This document shows positions 1 to 8,387 of a stretch of DNA of 64,000 bases, piece by piece. The stretch is from assembly GCA_950022655.1 (NCBI GenBank), contig OX465588.1, positions 27,265,525 through 27,329,524 on the forward strand. The letters run 5' to 3'. The translations under genes and the position numbers were made by a program. The first letter of the stretch is position 1. Each line of letters opens with the position of its first letter. Source of the DNA: Alentia gelatinosa. Its lineage: Eukaryota; Annelida; Polychaeta; Phyllodocida; Polynoidae. The notes beneath the pieces were generated by a model. It was not told where the DNA came from, made no database searches, and saw only the letters and a program-made list of their open reading frames with translations.

Positions 1-58
1 CGCGTGAAGTGTAGGGGAGTGATGGGGGTGTTGGGGTAGAGTGACTGAGGCCAGTCTA
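1..58 (+). mobile_element. R element, 3' end only (cut by window edge)
   Basis: A G-rich stretch runs into GACTGAGGCCAGTCTA, the same 3' terminus seen at 3337-3352, 4381-4396 and 17897-17912. The left part lies outside the window. The terminus forms a small GACTG/CAGTC hairpin. Confidence 0.7.
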
Positions 59-2085
59 GGCTCTATTCCATGCGGCTCTACTCTCCTTGTATCTCCTATT
101 TTAGGCTACATGTATATGGAACCGGGCCTTCATAGAGTGGTGGGCGTTTCTGTCAATCCCTTATTACACTCAGAATCCGATTACTTTAACCGGCAATTTA
201 TCAGCATGCAAGGTGTTCGCCTACAAAGGCAGTTGTAGAGTTAGCTGCTTGCCAAGAGGTTTAAAGGAAATGGCACACAGACCGGATAAAACCTTAACAT
301 TTTTTTTATTTAAAGTTCAAAAATTCTCTTCATTTTCATTGAAGTTTCTATTTTTTTCCTCCCTCCCTACGGAGGTGTGGGGCGATCAAATTGTTTCGAT
401 AATGACTTTTTTAAATGCATTTATTTTCTAAAATTCTATGGTGCAGGTAAAGTTACCTTTCATGTTGACCGTTTTATGCCCAAATCTGACAAAAGATGCC
501 CCTGCATCTCAAATAAGGTAAATATATGAATGTTTTTGGGGTATATAGTAAAAATAAAATATTGTACTTAATATGTAATTATCTGCATCCTGAGGAATGA
601 CACCAGACGTTTAGTGTGCATACATAGTGTGTTCGCCTAGAACACATAATCACGACCAAAGCGGAGATTTCGGACGTGAAACACCTAGCTGTGTACGCCC
701 GGAGTCATGTGTTATTATATTCGTAGTTCAGAAGTACACCGCCGCCGTCGCTGCTGTCTCAGAGAGCAACAGGTCTGAGCGCTACGACGCATGAGCGAGG
801 CGTTGGCCGCCGCTTACGGTTGTGATTAAGTGCCCGGATCGTGTATAAAAATGGGTTACTCTCAGTGCCCCGAACATGTATAATGATGGGCTACTGCCGT
901 CCTTACTAGCCGGGATAAAGATGGCAGACACGGGTTCGGGCCTGAGCGATGTCCCGATCAAATTCCCGCCCAGTCCGATACAACGCGAGAATCCGCGAGA
1001 AGACACTCATCATCCGCAGGCGCATGCGTGGGAGCTCATCCGGCGCGCATCCAATCATAGTGCTCTATCTTTCTGTTTCCGGGTCACGTGGTCCGAGACC
1101 TCTCCACGGGCGATAATTAGGGAGATGGTTACAATGGATGTTCTGCTTTCTTGCTCCTTAATACCACACGGAAAGCCGTATTCTATTCATTAGAATACGG
1201 CTTTTTCTACCACCTGACGGACACTATAGGAACGATTTCATATAAACAATACACGGCGCTTACGTCAAATTTCTAAATCATTTACACGATATTTTTCCTA
1301 ATAACTGGTCGAAAGGTGGGTAATAAATACAACATTACCATGACTTTTACCTGTGTGGCCGTATTCTCGTTGAAGTTGACACCACGCAATACTCCTCGCA
1401 ATCGTTCGGAGTTGAACAACGTGTCAGCTCCGCGGAGAATACCGCCATTCAGATCAAAATCATGGTAACATTGTGTTTGTGTACATGGGCCATATGCTAC
1501 GCCAGCAGGGCAGGTTGATGTCGACTACTCACACACCTTCAGTGGTTGTTAACATCCGCACACTACATTCATGTTTTACTAACACCCCACCAGGGCGGCG
1601 CCACACCTGCGTCTCTTCGGTCACTCTGCCGGTAACTAGCTCCGACAGATGCGCGCGCATGCCTAGGTCCGGGTCACGTGTCACTGCCTTTTCTGAAACA
1701 GCCCCACGCCGCGCGCGCTGCATTGTGGGCGCTCCCCGAGCGATATTAGGGGATTTAGTCACACCTTAGTGGACGATATTAGGGCAGGATATCCGCTGGG
1801 TCGATACTGTCGCCGCGGACGAGTGGACGAGTGAAATATAAAACACAGGAGGGAGGTGCCAGGCATGAAGGCATTGATTGGTGAGGATGGTTCCCGAATG
1901 ATTCAGTCATAATACTTTAATAATCCATGCATACTTGATGGAAGCCTGGCGCCATGTACCCTGCCATCAATACGAGGCCACATGTAGCAAAACACGGGTC
2001 AGATATCTCAGCTTCTTGTATATAAAACTCACTGTGAGCTATGGTGTCTTACTCAAATAAAACTATTTCACGTATGGCGAGCTCT
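59..2085. other. Unannotated stretch with CpG-rich patches
   Basis: No supported gene. CpG-rich patches lie around 640-1120 and 1600-1830. They contain CACGTG E-boxes after CCGGGT (about 1080 and 1672), an NRF1-like GCGCATGCGT near 1020, and two related motifs GGCGATAATTAGGG (about 1109) and GAGCGATATTAGGG (about 1739). These could mark a regulatory region, but no transcript start is visible. The short open frames here overlap one another on both strands and show no protein-like character. Confidence 0.4.
1172..1204. repeat. Perfect 14-bp hairpin followed by T-run
   Basis: AAAGCCGTATTCTA at 1172-1185 is the exact reverse complement of 1191-1204, with a 5-nt loop, and T residues follow. It looks like a bacterial intrinsic terminator. 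In this eukaryotic context a small foldback element or chance is more likely. Confidence 0.7.
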
Positions 2086-2353
2086 CAGGGATGTCAGTTG
2101 TAGTCAGGGGAAAAAGTGGAAAAAAAAGTTCATGTGGAATTGATTGCCTCAGAGATACTAAGGAAACATAGACAATACATCAATGTTGGTCATTGATTAG
2201 GACTGAGGGGGTGTGGGAAAGTTTAAACCACTTTTTTAATTGTTGTGAGTAAGGCTCAATTCATACTATATTTGTTTTATGCAAAACAATTATTTCATGA
2301 ACTTTAAATGAAAACAAGGATTTCCATAGAAAAGTGGAATACTGCCAACTCTG
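2086..2353 (+). mobile_element. M1 MITE copy
   Basis: The copy starts CAGGGATGTCAGTTG and ends in a decayed inverted end (ACTGCCAACTCTG). The interior matches other copies: 'GTGGAATT..TGCCTCAGAGA', 'GAGGGTGTGGGAA', 'GGCTCAATTCATACTAT' and 'AAGGATTTCCATAGAAAAGTGGAA'. It has no coding capacity, and no clear target duplication was found. Confidence 0.7.
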
Positions 2354-2833
2354 TTTTATACTCTGAATTATATTCTTAGCCATGCCGCTGTATTTCCTGT
2401 TTGTCTGTTATCCTCACCTCGTAGATTCTATCTCACCATGGTATGGACCTTGGCAGGTACTACGGCGTCAGGCATCAACTATCTTAACGCTATTCTTCTA
2501 TCACTGTGTCCTCTACCAAGTTTCCGAATCGTGACAAATTGCAAAGATGAAATATAGAACGCACTACAATATCTTACTGAGACTCGATTCCCTGGTGAAC
2601 TAGATGCTACTTAGGCATTTCAATGAGGCATTAAATGTACCCTTACATTTCCTCTAACACAAATTCCCACACTGTACCTGATCTCACGAAGCTGCCCATT
2701 AAAATCCCCCCGTTCAGCGCGGGTTGGTTTTCCCTGCAGCCGTGGGGACGGGACACGGGAGGAGTGACTAAGTCTGAATGCGCCCAGGTAGCTTCAATAA
2801 TTGACGGGCGTGGAACTAGAGCCAGCGACTCTG

Positions 2834-2841
2834 AGCAGCTC
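2834..2841. repeat. Target-site duplication of R element (left)
   Basis: AGCAGCTC at 2834-2841 recurs at 3353-3360, directly outside the element's right end. The ninth base differs (C versus G), so the duplication is 8 or a decayed 9 bp. Confidence 0.75.
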
Positions 2842-2842
2842 C

Positions 2843-3352
2843 TAGACTTGCTTAAGTCTTTGATTATGAACATTCATAATATGATTCCACATGATAAAAG
2901 TACATTACAGTATGCATTGCAACTGTCCAGTTGCTGAGAGGGAGTGCAGGGGGATGGGTAAGGGAGGGACACAAAGGCGAAGGGAGGAGGAGGGGTAAGG
3001 GAGGCTGAGGTGGAGTGTATGGGCGGGGTAAGGGAGGCTGAGGTGGGGTGTAGGGGGAGGGGTAAAGGAGGCTGAGGTGGAGAGTAGGGGGATGGGTAAG
3101 GGAGGCTGAGGTAGAGAGTAGGGGGGTGGGTAAGGGAGGCTGAGGTGGAGTGTAAGGGGAGGAGTAAGGGAGGTGGAGGTAGAGAGTAGAGGGAGGGTTA
3201 AGGGAGGCTGATGTGGAGTGTGTGGGAGGGATAAGGGAGGCTGATGTGGAGTGTGTGGGAGGGATAAGGGAGGCTGATGTGGAGTGTATGGGAGGGGTAA
3301 GGGAGGCGGAGGTTTGTGGAAGGGGAGGGTCACCGGGACTGGGGCCAGTCTA
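2843..3352 (+). mobile_element. R element copy with expanded minisatellite
   Basis: The head is TAGACTTGCTTAAGTCTTTG, followed by the conserved 'GATTATGAACATTCAT..' segment and 'ACATTACAGTATGCA'. A G-rich tandem array fills the middle. The tail is GGGACTGGGGCCAGTCTA. The ends are imperfect inverted repeats and each end can form a hairpin. Flanking AGCAGCTC copies support a transposition event. No transposase is encoded, so mobilisation in trans is inferred. MuDR/Rehavkus-type elements are known to make about 9-bp duplications, but assignment here is tentative. Confidence 0.85.
2938..3320. repeat. G-rich minisatellite, unit about 34 bp
   Basis: Tandem units resemble GGTAAGGGAGGCTGAGGTGG followed by AGTGTAGGGGGAG. 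There are roughly eleven degenerate units, lying inside the R element. Opposite-strand open frames rich in Leu/Pro/Ser across this tract come only from the repeat. Confidence 0.9.
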
Positions 3353-3740
3353 AGCAGCTCGTAACCTCCGCCGGTAAACTAGACCATGGTGAGTCACTGG
3401 CTACAGCTGTCCTCCAGGTACGGCAGGTAAACAGGCCGCCCTGGAGTAGGAGCGGCAGATAAAGGTGCGTGTGAGTGTAGGGAAGGGGAAGGGGGTATTT
3501 GCGCATGCGTACGTGTGTGTACGTACAGGTGTGCAGTATGGGTTTATGAGGTGGGGAGGTGTTAGAGGGCGATGTGTGAGGGAAGGAAGGAGGAAGTATG
3601 TTTATGTGCATGCTGTATGTGTTTATGAGTCTATTTGTGACAGGTAGTGAGAGGAAATATGGATAAATGAGGGGGACGAGGTGGTTAACAATGAGGAAAC
3701 ATGTAGGGAAAAGACGATATCAGATGGTTTGGAGAGAAGT

Positions 3741-4083
3741 TTGTGTTTTGTTTGTTTATTTGATTTAACGTCCAGTTAACCATTACAGGTCCTTTCCAGT
3801 CTTTAACAAGGTTCAGTTTTTCTCACTGCTTTTACACCACAAGGTTGTGGTCGAATCTATGAGATGACTTTAGGTAGAAATGTCACCCCTTCACATTAAC
3901 AGGGTGAGTATTCTTATATTCCCCACACCACAAAGACATGGTATGAGACGGACTGGATTTAGAAATCGCAGTAAGTTTACCACTACTGGGGGTAAAGGGG
4001 AAAAGTAGCTGCAGTGGGACTGGAACCCTCAACCTTGATGTTACAAGTCCAGTGCCTTAATCCCTGAGCTAACTCCTCATCCC
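3741..4083 (-). mobile_element. tRNA-derived SINE, near full length
   Basis: On the minus strand the element begins with a tRNA-like head (GAGTTAGCTCAGGGATTAAG, then a B-box-like GGTTCCAGTCCC). A body follows carrying the family's 'TAGTGGTAAACTTACTGCGA' and 'CATACCATGTCTTTGTGGTG' segments. It ends in GGACGTTAAATCAAATAAAC plus a CAAA-type tail. This is the best-preserved full-length copy in the window, with all three modules present. Confidence 0.85.
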
Positions 4084-4198
4084 TTGAGGGAAGTGAGGTG
4101 GGTGGGATGGGATGCAGGATGACAGGCGAGGAGAAGTGAAGGGAAGTAAGGGGAAGTTGGGGGAAGGGAATCTTCTGCCCCGTCTATAACCCTACCCC

Positions 4199-4396
4199 TA
4201 GACTTGCTCAAGTCTTTGATTATGAACGTAAATTGAATGAATAAAATAAATTACAATGTGTAAGGTTCCTCTGACTGGCTCAGGAATCATGTCAGCCAGG
4301 CCAAGGGGAAAGTAGGTGTAGGGGTAAGGAGGGTGTGCGGTGGCGGTAGGCAGCAGTAGGAGAGGTGGGTAGGACACAGGGACTGAGGCCAGTCTA
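4199..4396 (+). mobile_element. R element, short copy
   Basis: The ends are TAGACTTGCTCAAGTCTTTG and GGGACTGAGGCCAGTCTA, with the conserved head 'GATTATGAAC..' and 'CTGACTGGCTCAGGAATCA'. Only a short G-rich middle separates head and tail, in contrast to the 510-bp copy upstream. The flanks CCCTACCCC and TCCTAACCC agree at 7 of 9 positions, consistent with a decayed 9-bp duplication. Confidence 0.85.
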
Positions 4397-4583
4397 TCCT
4401 AACCCCCGCAAACAGTAGCTGAAACCACAACTCTACCACACTCTGGGGCTGGACCCATGTCACATGTCTACCATGATGTGTCACGCAACATGTTCCTCCA
4501 CGTGAGTCAAGGGCCTGGAGGAGCTGCCGGCCTCCCCTGGTGTCAGTGGTATCCTCCTGGGTGTATAGTTTCTCCAGTGGGGG

Positions 4584-4876
4584 CGTGGCTTAAGGGACCC
4601 TGAGGTATAGGGGCTATCTCAAGGTTCAGATATTCTCAATAGTGAAGGGATCTATGTGATGAATCCAGGTGGAAATCTCACCCATACATATGTACTGAAG
4701 TGAGAGTCCTTTTATTTCCCACACCACATAGACATTGTATGAGAAGGACTGGTCTTTGATATAGCAGTGAGACTACCACTGCCGGGGGATGTAGGAGAAA
4801 GCTGGCTGCAGTGGTACCGATCCGACAAACTTATGATAGTTGACTGTCCTAGGCACTGATCTCTAACTGCCGCCCT
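4584..4876 (-). mobile_element. tRNA-SINE copy, diverged
   Basis: The body matches other copies (CACACCACATAGACATTGTATGAGAAGGACTGG on the plus strand, split here by divergence; TTTGATATAGCAGTGAG). The tRNA-like head is badly decayed near 4815-4870. The tail is of the '..GGGACCCTGAGGTATA' subtype also seen at 58.45 kb. Confidence 0.7.
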
Positions 4877-4925
4877 TCCCTTCTCCACCCTCCTCTAATT
4901 ACACACTAGAGAATCCATGGCGCCT

Positions 4926-5045
4926 TTTGTTTGTTTGATTTTACAACCTTTACAAGTCCTTTCAGTTCTGTCTCAACCATTACAAGTCCTTTCAGTACTG
5001 TCTCAACATTCAGCATTTTCCCAATGCTTTTACATCACAGGCTGA
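4926..5045 (-). mobile_element. SINE tail fragment with internal duplication
   Basis: TTTGTTTGTTTGATTTTACA marks the tail. The next segment 'CATTACAAGTCCTTTCAGT.CTGTCTCAAC' is present twice in tandem. The head is missing. Confidence 0.65.
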
Positions 5046-5057
5046 ATTTATACATCT

Positions 5058-5135
5058 TTGTTTTACACAAGAAAAAAAATAGTTTTATTAACAGGAAATG
5101 AAACAAAGGATTTCCTTGGGAAGTGGAAAAACAGA
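5058..5135 (+). mobile_element. M1 MITE 3' fragment
   Basis: 'TTTGTTTTACACAAGAAAAA', 'GGAAATGAAACAAAGGATTT' and 'CCTTGGGAAGTGGAAAA' match the right half of the M1 family. Neither terminus is intact. Confidence 0.55.
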
Positions 5136-5587
5136 ATTCAAATTGAGACATACCAGTTGCATTAAAGACAACGCCTATACAGGAAACTGTCATATAAAGT
5201 GGCCATGCAGAGCAGTTCCTGTGTATAATGTTTCCATCATGCTGGTAAGTGTCTCTTTTTTTGGCAGCATCACGTTGCCTCGTGACTCTGAGTACTTATA
5301 TGTGACAGAAACCGTTACACACACATAGTCATAGAGTAAGGTCCATAAAGACCATCGTTATATAAACGTATATTGTAGAGTCACTGGTAACTGCCCAATA
5401 GTGATCTATACTGCACAGAAACTGTATAACCGGGCTGGTCCACCGCCCATTTCAATACTCTGCGACAACAGGAAATGCCGGTATCTCCGTTTCAAATCAA
5501 TTTCCGGTCACGAGAAATCTCTCCCATCATGCCCTGGTCTGCTACAGTGGCAGGGGTCCGTCCTATTTCCATGGGGATAGCCGGGTA

Positions 5588-5710
5588 TAGCCGATCTGTA
5601 TACTTCCCCCTCACCCCGCAGTCCATGCCTAGAGTGGCCCAAGTCCCTGCTTATATCCTACAGCCGATCTGTATACTCCCCGACACCTAGACTGGCCTCA
5701 GTCCCTCTGT
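5588..5710. repeat. Local duplication of R-element end and flank
   Basis: AGCCGATCTGTATACT occurs at 5589 and 5662. Each copy is followed by an R-type terminus (TAGAGTGGCCCAAGTCCCTG at 5630 and TAGACTGGCCTCAGTCCC at 5688). The spacing differs by an indel of about 15 bp. Confidence 0.6.
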
Positions 5711-6224
5711 CCTACCCCTCCACATCTGCCTCCCAGTCCCGCCACTGTCTCCTGTACTCTGACCCGTACATTCTACCTTAATCTCCCTTACTCCTCCCTC
5801 TACACTCCACTTAACTCTCCCTCAAACCTCCCCCTAAACTCCACCTGGCCCTCCCTCAGTCCTACCTCTAAACCTCACCTCAGCCTCCCTACCCTTCCCC
5901 CTACACTCCACCTCAGCCTCCCTTATCCCTCCCCCTACACTCCATGTTGTCCTCCCTTATCCCTACCCCTATACTTCACCTCACCCTCACTTACCCCTCC
6001 ATCTCAGCCTCCCTTACCATTCCCCTGTACTCCGTCTCAACCTCCCCTACCCACCCCACTACACTCTACCTCAGCCTCCCTTATCCCTCCCCTTACCCCT
6101 CGGCCAAACGACACAGGTTGATTACTGGGCCAGTCAGGAGAAGGCTACATACTGTAATGTACTTTATCCTAATTTCGCTGAATCATTTAATGAATGTCAA
6201 TTATCAAAGACTTGAGCAACTCTA
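5688..6224 (-). mobile_element. R element, inverted copy with minisatellite
   Basis: Read on the minus strand, the head ends at 6224 (TAGAGTTGCTCAAGTCTTTGA, one base off consensus) and the tail at 5688 (GAGGCCAGTCTA). The conserved 'CAGTATGTAGCCTTCTCCTGAC' segment lies at about 6130-6155, and a C-rich array (plus strand) fills 5760-6100. No matching target duplication was seen (CCCGACACC versus CTACAATAT). The left end is rearranged by the local duplication. Confidence 0.8.
5755..6105. repeat. C-rich minisatellite, reverse complement of 2.9-3.3 kb array
   Basis: Degenerate units of the type CCTCAGCCTCCCTTATCCCT plus CCCCCTACACTCCA are the reverse complement of the 2938-3320 unit. The same unit has therefore expanded independently in two oppositely oriented R elements. 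Confidence 0.85.
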
Positions 6225-7210
6225 CTACAATATACCCTCCCCCTCTCCCACCCTCCCCAGGTCCTGTCTATATACGAAACACACAAGAGACTCCACAGTT
6301 AGAGCTACAAAGTGTACGTTACACTTTACATATCTTTTTTTTTCTTCAAATTAGACTTAAATATTGACCGAGACAGACTTTCTCCCGTGTAAACTGTGAG
6401 ACTCTGAATACTTCGCTACCAGTCGGTCATTCTGTCAACCGCAGTTGTGGGACTTTAGTTCACGGTTTTTATCGCGGCCCGCTCTTAACAGGCTCCATTT
6501 GTACAGTAAATAGAGGATTTTTTATGGTCCTTGAGCAAAGACAGTCTCTCCCGCTTCAGGCACGCCGCCCTTTTCTGAGCTTTTTCGGTGGTAAATTTGC
6601 TGTTGGTCTCATTAAAATGTGACCCAGGAACAGCACCCACCATGTTAACATGAACATGTTTGTAAACCATGTCTGTGACATGACCTTTAATCTCTACTAT
6701 AACTCTTTTTATCAACTGAATAGAATATTACATACTTCTGAAGACATAGTTAGTGTGCCTGAATGAAATCTGTTTCGAGTTGTTTTATTTCGGAAATATA
6801 TATATCCAGAGTTCGAAGAACGACCAAAACTACAAGGAACAAATCTATTGCGGACACACTCACTTTATAACTGGAAATAAATTAAAAAGACAATTTTAGA
6901 ACAAATCACGTGGTACATTTTACACTAATATCTCGTGCACAGTGTGCAGAATGAAATCCGTACAGCTGGCCAGTAAGTATGAGACACTCGTACACAGGTA
7001 TATGATACTCCATTCATATTCCCCGGGTAATATACATACTGAGGTCATTCATTAATCTGAAAAATTCCCCTCTTTATTGGAAATATAAAAAAATTAGAGG
7101 GGAAAAATCTCTAGCCAAGTACCAATGAGAGTATCCCTTCACACCAATTCATTCACTCATTCAGACGTAGGGCGGAGTCCATTACACAAACACCCACCAA
7201 GATGATTATA
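6225..7210. other. No gene recognised
   Basis: AT-rich intergenic sequence up to the retrotransposon insertion point. A 76-codon minus-strand frame (6485-6715) has basic composition but no recognisable domain and no splice or start support. I call nothing here. Confidence 0.4.
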
Positions 7211-7214
7211 GTAT
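7211..7214. repeat. Target-site duplication GTAT (left)
   Basis: GTAT directly precedes the TG of the 3' LTR and recurs at 16202-16205 directly after the CA of the other LTR. A fifth base (T) follows the right copy and equals the first LTR base on the left, so 4 versus 5 bp is ambiguous. Confidence 0.85.
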
Positions 7215-7549
7215 TGTAATAATCAACAGACGCGGTAATTCAAGTGCCAACGGACAAGTTGTGGTCTTTATTGAACAAGCCTGCGGATACAATTATCTAA
7301 CGCGGTCCTTAGCTAACCCCTTGGGATTCAGATGGGTCTGACAGGGAGAGGTGGCCACGCTTCAGAGCTGGCACAACCAGAATGCCCGCCCCGGGGCGGT
7401 GCGCTCACTTAAATACCCGGCGAGTGACGACGTCTCACGCCGAGTATCGGGCCCCCGCGAGAGTCCCCGAGACTCCCGCTGGTACCCCACGAGCGCCCCG
7501 CCCCGGGGCACGGCCGCCCCCTCTCTCCCAGGCCCATCCAACCGCCACA
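7215..7549 (-). repeat. 3' LTR (335 bp)
   Basis: TG..CA boundaries on either strand (minus: TGTGGCGG...ATTATTACA). It matches 15867-16201 base for base by eye. It carries AATAAA on the minus strand (7267-7272), used as the element's poly(A) signal, and a TATA-like GTATTTAAG in U3. Confidence 0.97.
7267..7272 (-). promoter_or_regulatory. Poly(A) signal AATAAA in 3' LTR
   Basis: The plus strand reads TTTATT, giving AATAAA in the sense direction. It lies about 140 nt downstream of the TATA-like box, as expected for an LTR where R lies between promoter and polyadenylation site. Confidence 0.7.
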
Positions 7550-7557
7550 CCCTCCCC
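7550..7557 (-). promoter_or_regulatory. Polypurine tract
   Basis: GGGGAGGG on the minus strand lies immediately before the 3' LTR start (TGTGGCGG). This is the expected position of the RNase H-resistant primer for plus-strand DNA synthesis. The tract is short but purely purine. Confidence 0.8.
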
Positions 7558-8031
7558 GTACTATTCTAAAACCCCCCCGGCGGGCCAAAGGGCTCGAGAA
7601 ACCCGGGGGGCGCCTCCCCCTCCCCCCGAACTCCGGAGGAGGAGACTTGCCTTAGGGGCCTACCGCGGGCCTTAAGGGCCGGGGGTGACCAGAAGGGTCC
7701 AAGAACCCCCCTCCCTTCTACCCTGAGGAACCCCCCGACCGGGGGTCCTCTGCCATAAGGGCCAACGAGTGGCGCGGGGCTGCCCCCAAAACACGCCGGC
7801 CATAGGGGCCTGGGCCAGACGGGCCAAAACTAGGGGCCCCATAACGGGGTCCGACCAGAGGGGTCTTACCTGTAACGAGTCGAAAGGCACGCAGAGAAAC
7901 GTGCCGGCCATAAGGGCCAACCGAAACCGCAACACTAGGGTCCCCACAGCGGGGCCCGACCATAAGGGTCCTCTGCACCTTAAGGGTGAACTAAACTAAC
8001 ATGAACATGGGTCTGCCACGCCGGGCGCCCC
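7558..8031 (-). other. Retrotransposon 3' UTR with degenerate GGCC-CTTATGG repeats
   Basis: This stretch lies between the last candidate coding exon and the polypurine tract. It holds several degenerate copies of a motif reading CATAAGGGCC on the plus strand (about 7676, 7753, 7800, 7910, 7960, 7978), often embedded in short palindromes such as GGGGCCCC. Open frames on both strands here are GC artefacts. Confidence 0.6.
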
Positions 8032-8085
8032 CTAACTGGTGTCTTCCTTCGCTGGTCCCGCCGTCTGCGAATCCTGTGTCAGCAT
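8032..8085 (-). CDS. Candidate terminal exon of the third ORF
   Basis: Downstream of a textbook 3' splice site (pyrimidine-rich tract then TTTTTACAG, AG at 8087-8086) the sequence is open for 17 codons before TAG at 8034-8032. The upstream donor at 8388/8387 ends between codons (phase 0). Splicing would therefore replace the last 12 residues of the unspliced frame with this 17-residue tail. Supported only by splice-site consensus and frame. No RNA evidence. Confidence 0.45.
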   Translation of the reverse strand: MLTQDSQTAGPAKEDTS

Positions 8086-8387
8086 CTGTAAAAATAGAAA
8101 ACAGGGGGAAACTTGTGAATTCCGGTGGCTTATGTCGGAGACCACCTCTTTCCCCCCCCCCTGTTTTTTTTTTTTTTTTTTATTTGCACCCTCCGGCCTA
8201 CTACGGGGTCGCCCCAGTACCCCTCTACCAGCCTCATGGTCCGGCTCCCCCCCCCCTTCTCTCGGAGGACTTCTCCGGACCCCGGAAGACACCGGGGTTG
8301 ACTACCCACCAGTGACAGACCAGATTACGCCCACGACTAGGTGAAGTGACATTCCCACATAACGATCAAGGTAGGACCTGTACTTAC
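8086..8387 (-). other. Candidate spliceosomal intron (302 nt) in the retrotransposon
   Basis: The donor is CAGG|GTAAGT, with GTAAGT at 8387-8382. The acceptor is a pyrimidine-rich stretch ending TTTTTACAG at 8086, followed by ATG. Both match metazoan consensus closely and the intron is phase 0. It contains the pol-frame stop (8339-8337) and a long homopolymer pair (A18 then G10 on the minus strand). Because genomic RNA must keep it to be copied, retention in full-length RNA would be required. Confidence 0.5.
8152..8181. repeat. C10/T18 homopolymer tract
   Basis: C10 at 8152-8161 and T18 at 8164-8181 (A18 on the coding strand) lie inside the proposed intron. Such tracts are prone to length error in sequencing and assembly. 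Confidence 0.9.

Noticed and set aside
1172..1204. Bacterial intrinsic terminator
   Set aside because: All other evidence shows eukaryotic DNA, so it is kept only as a hairpin.
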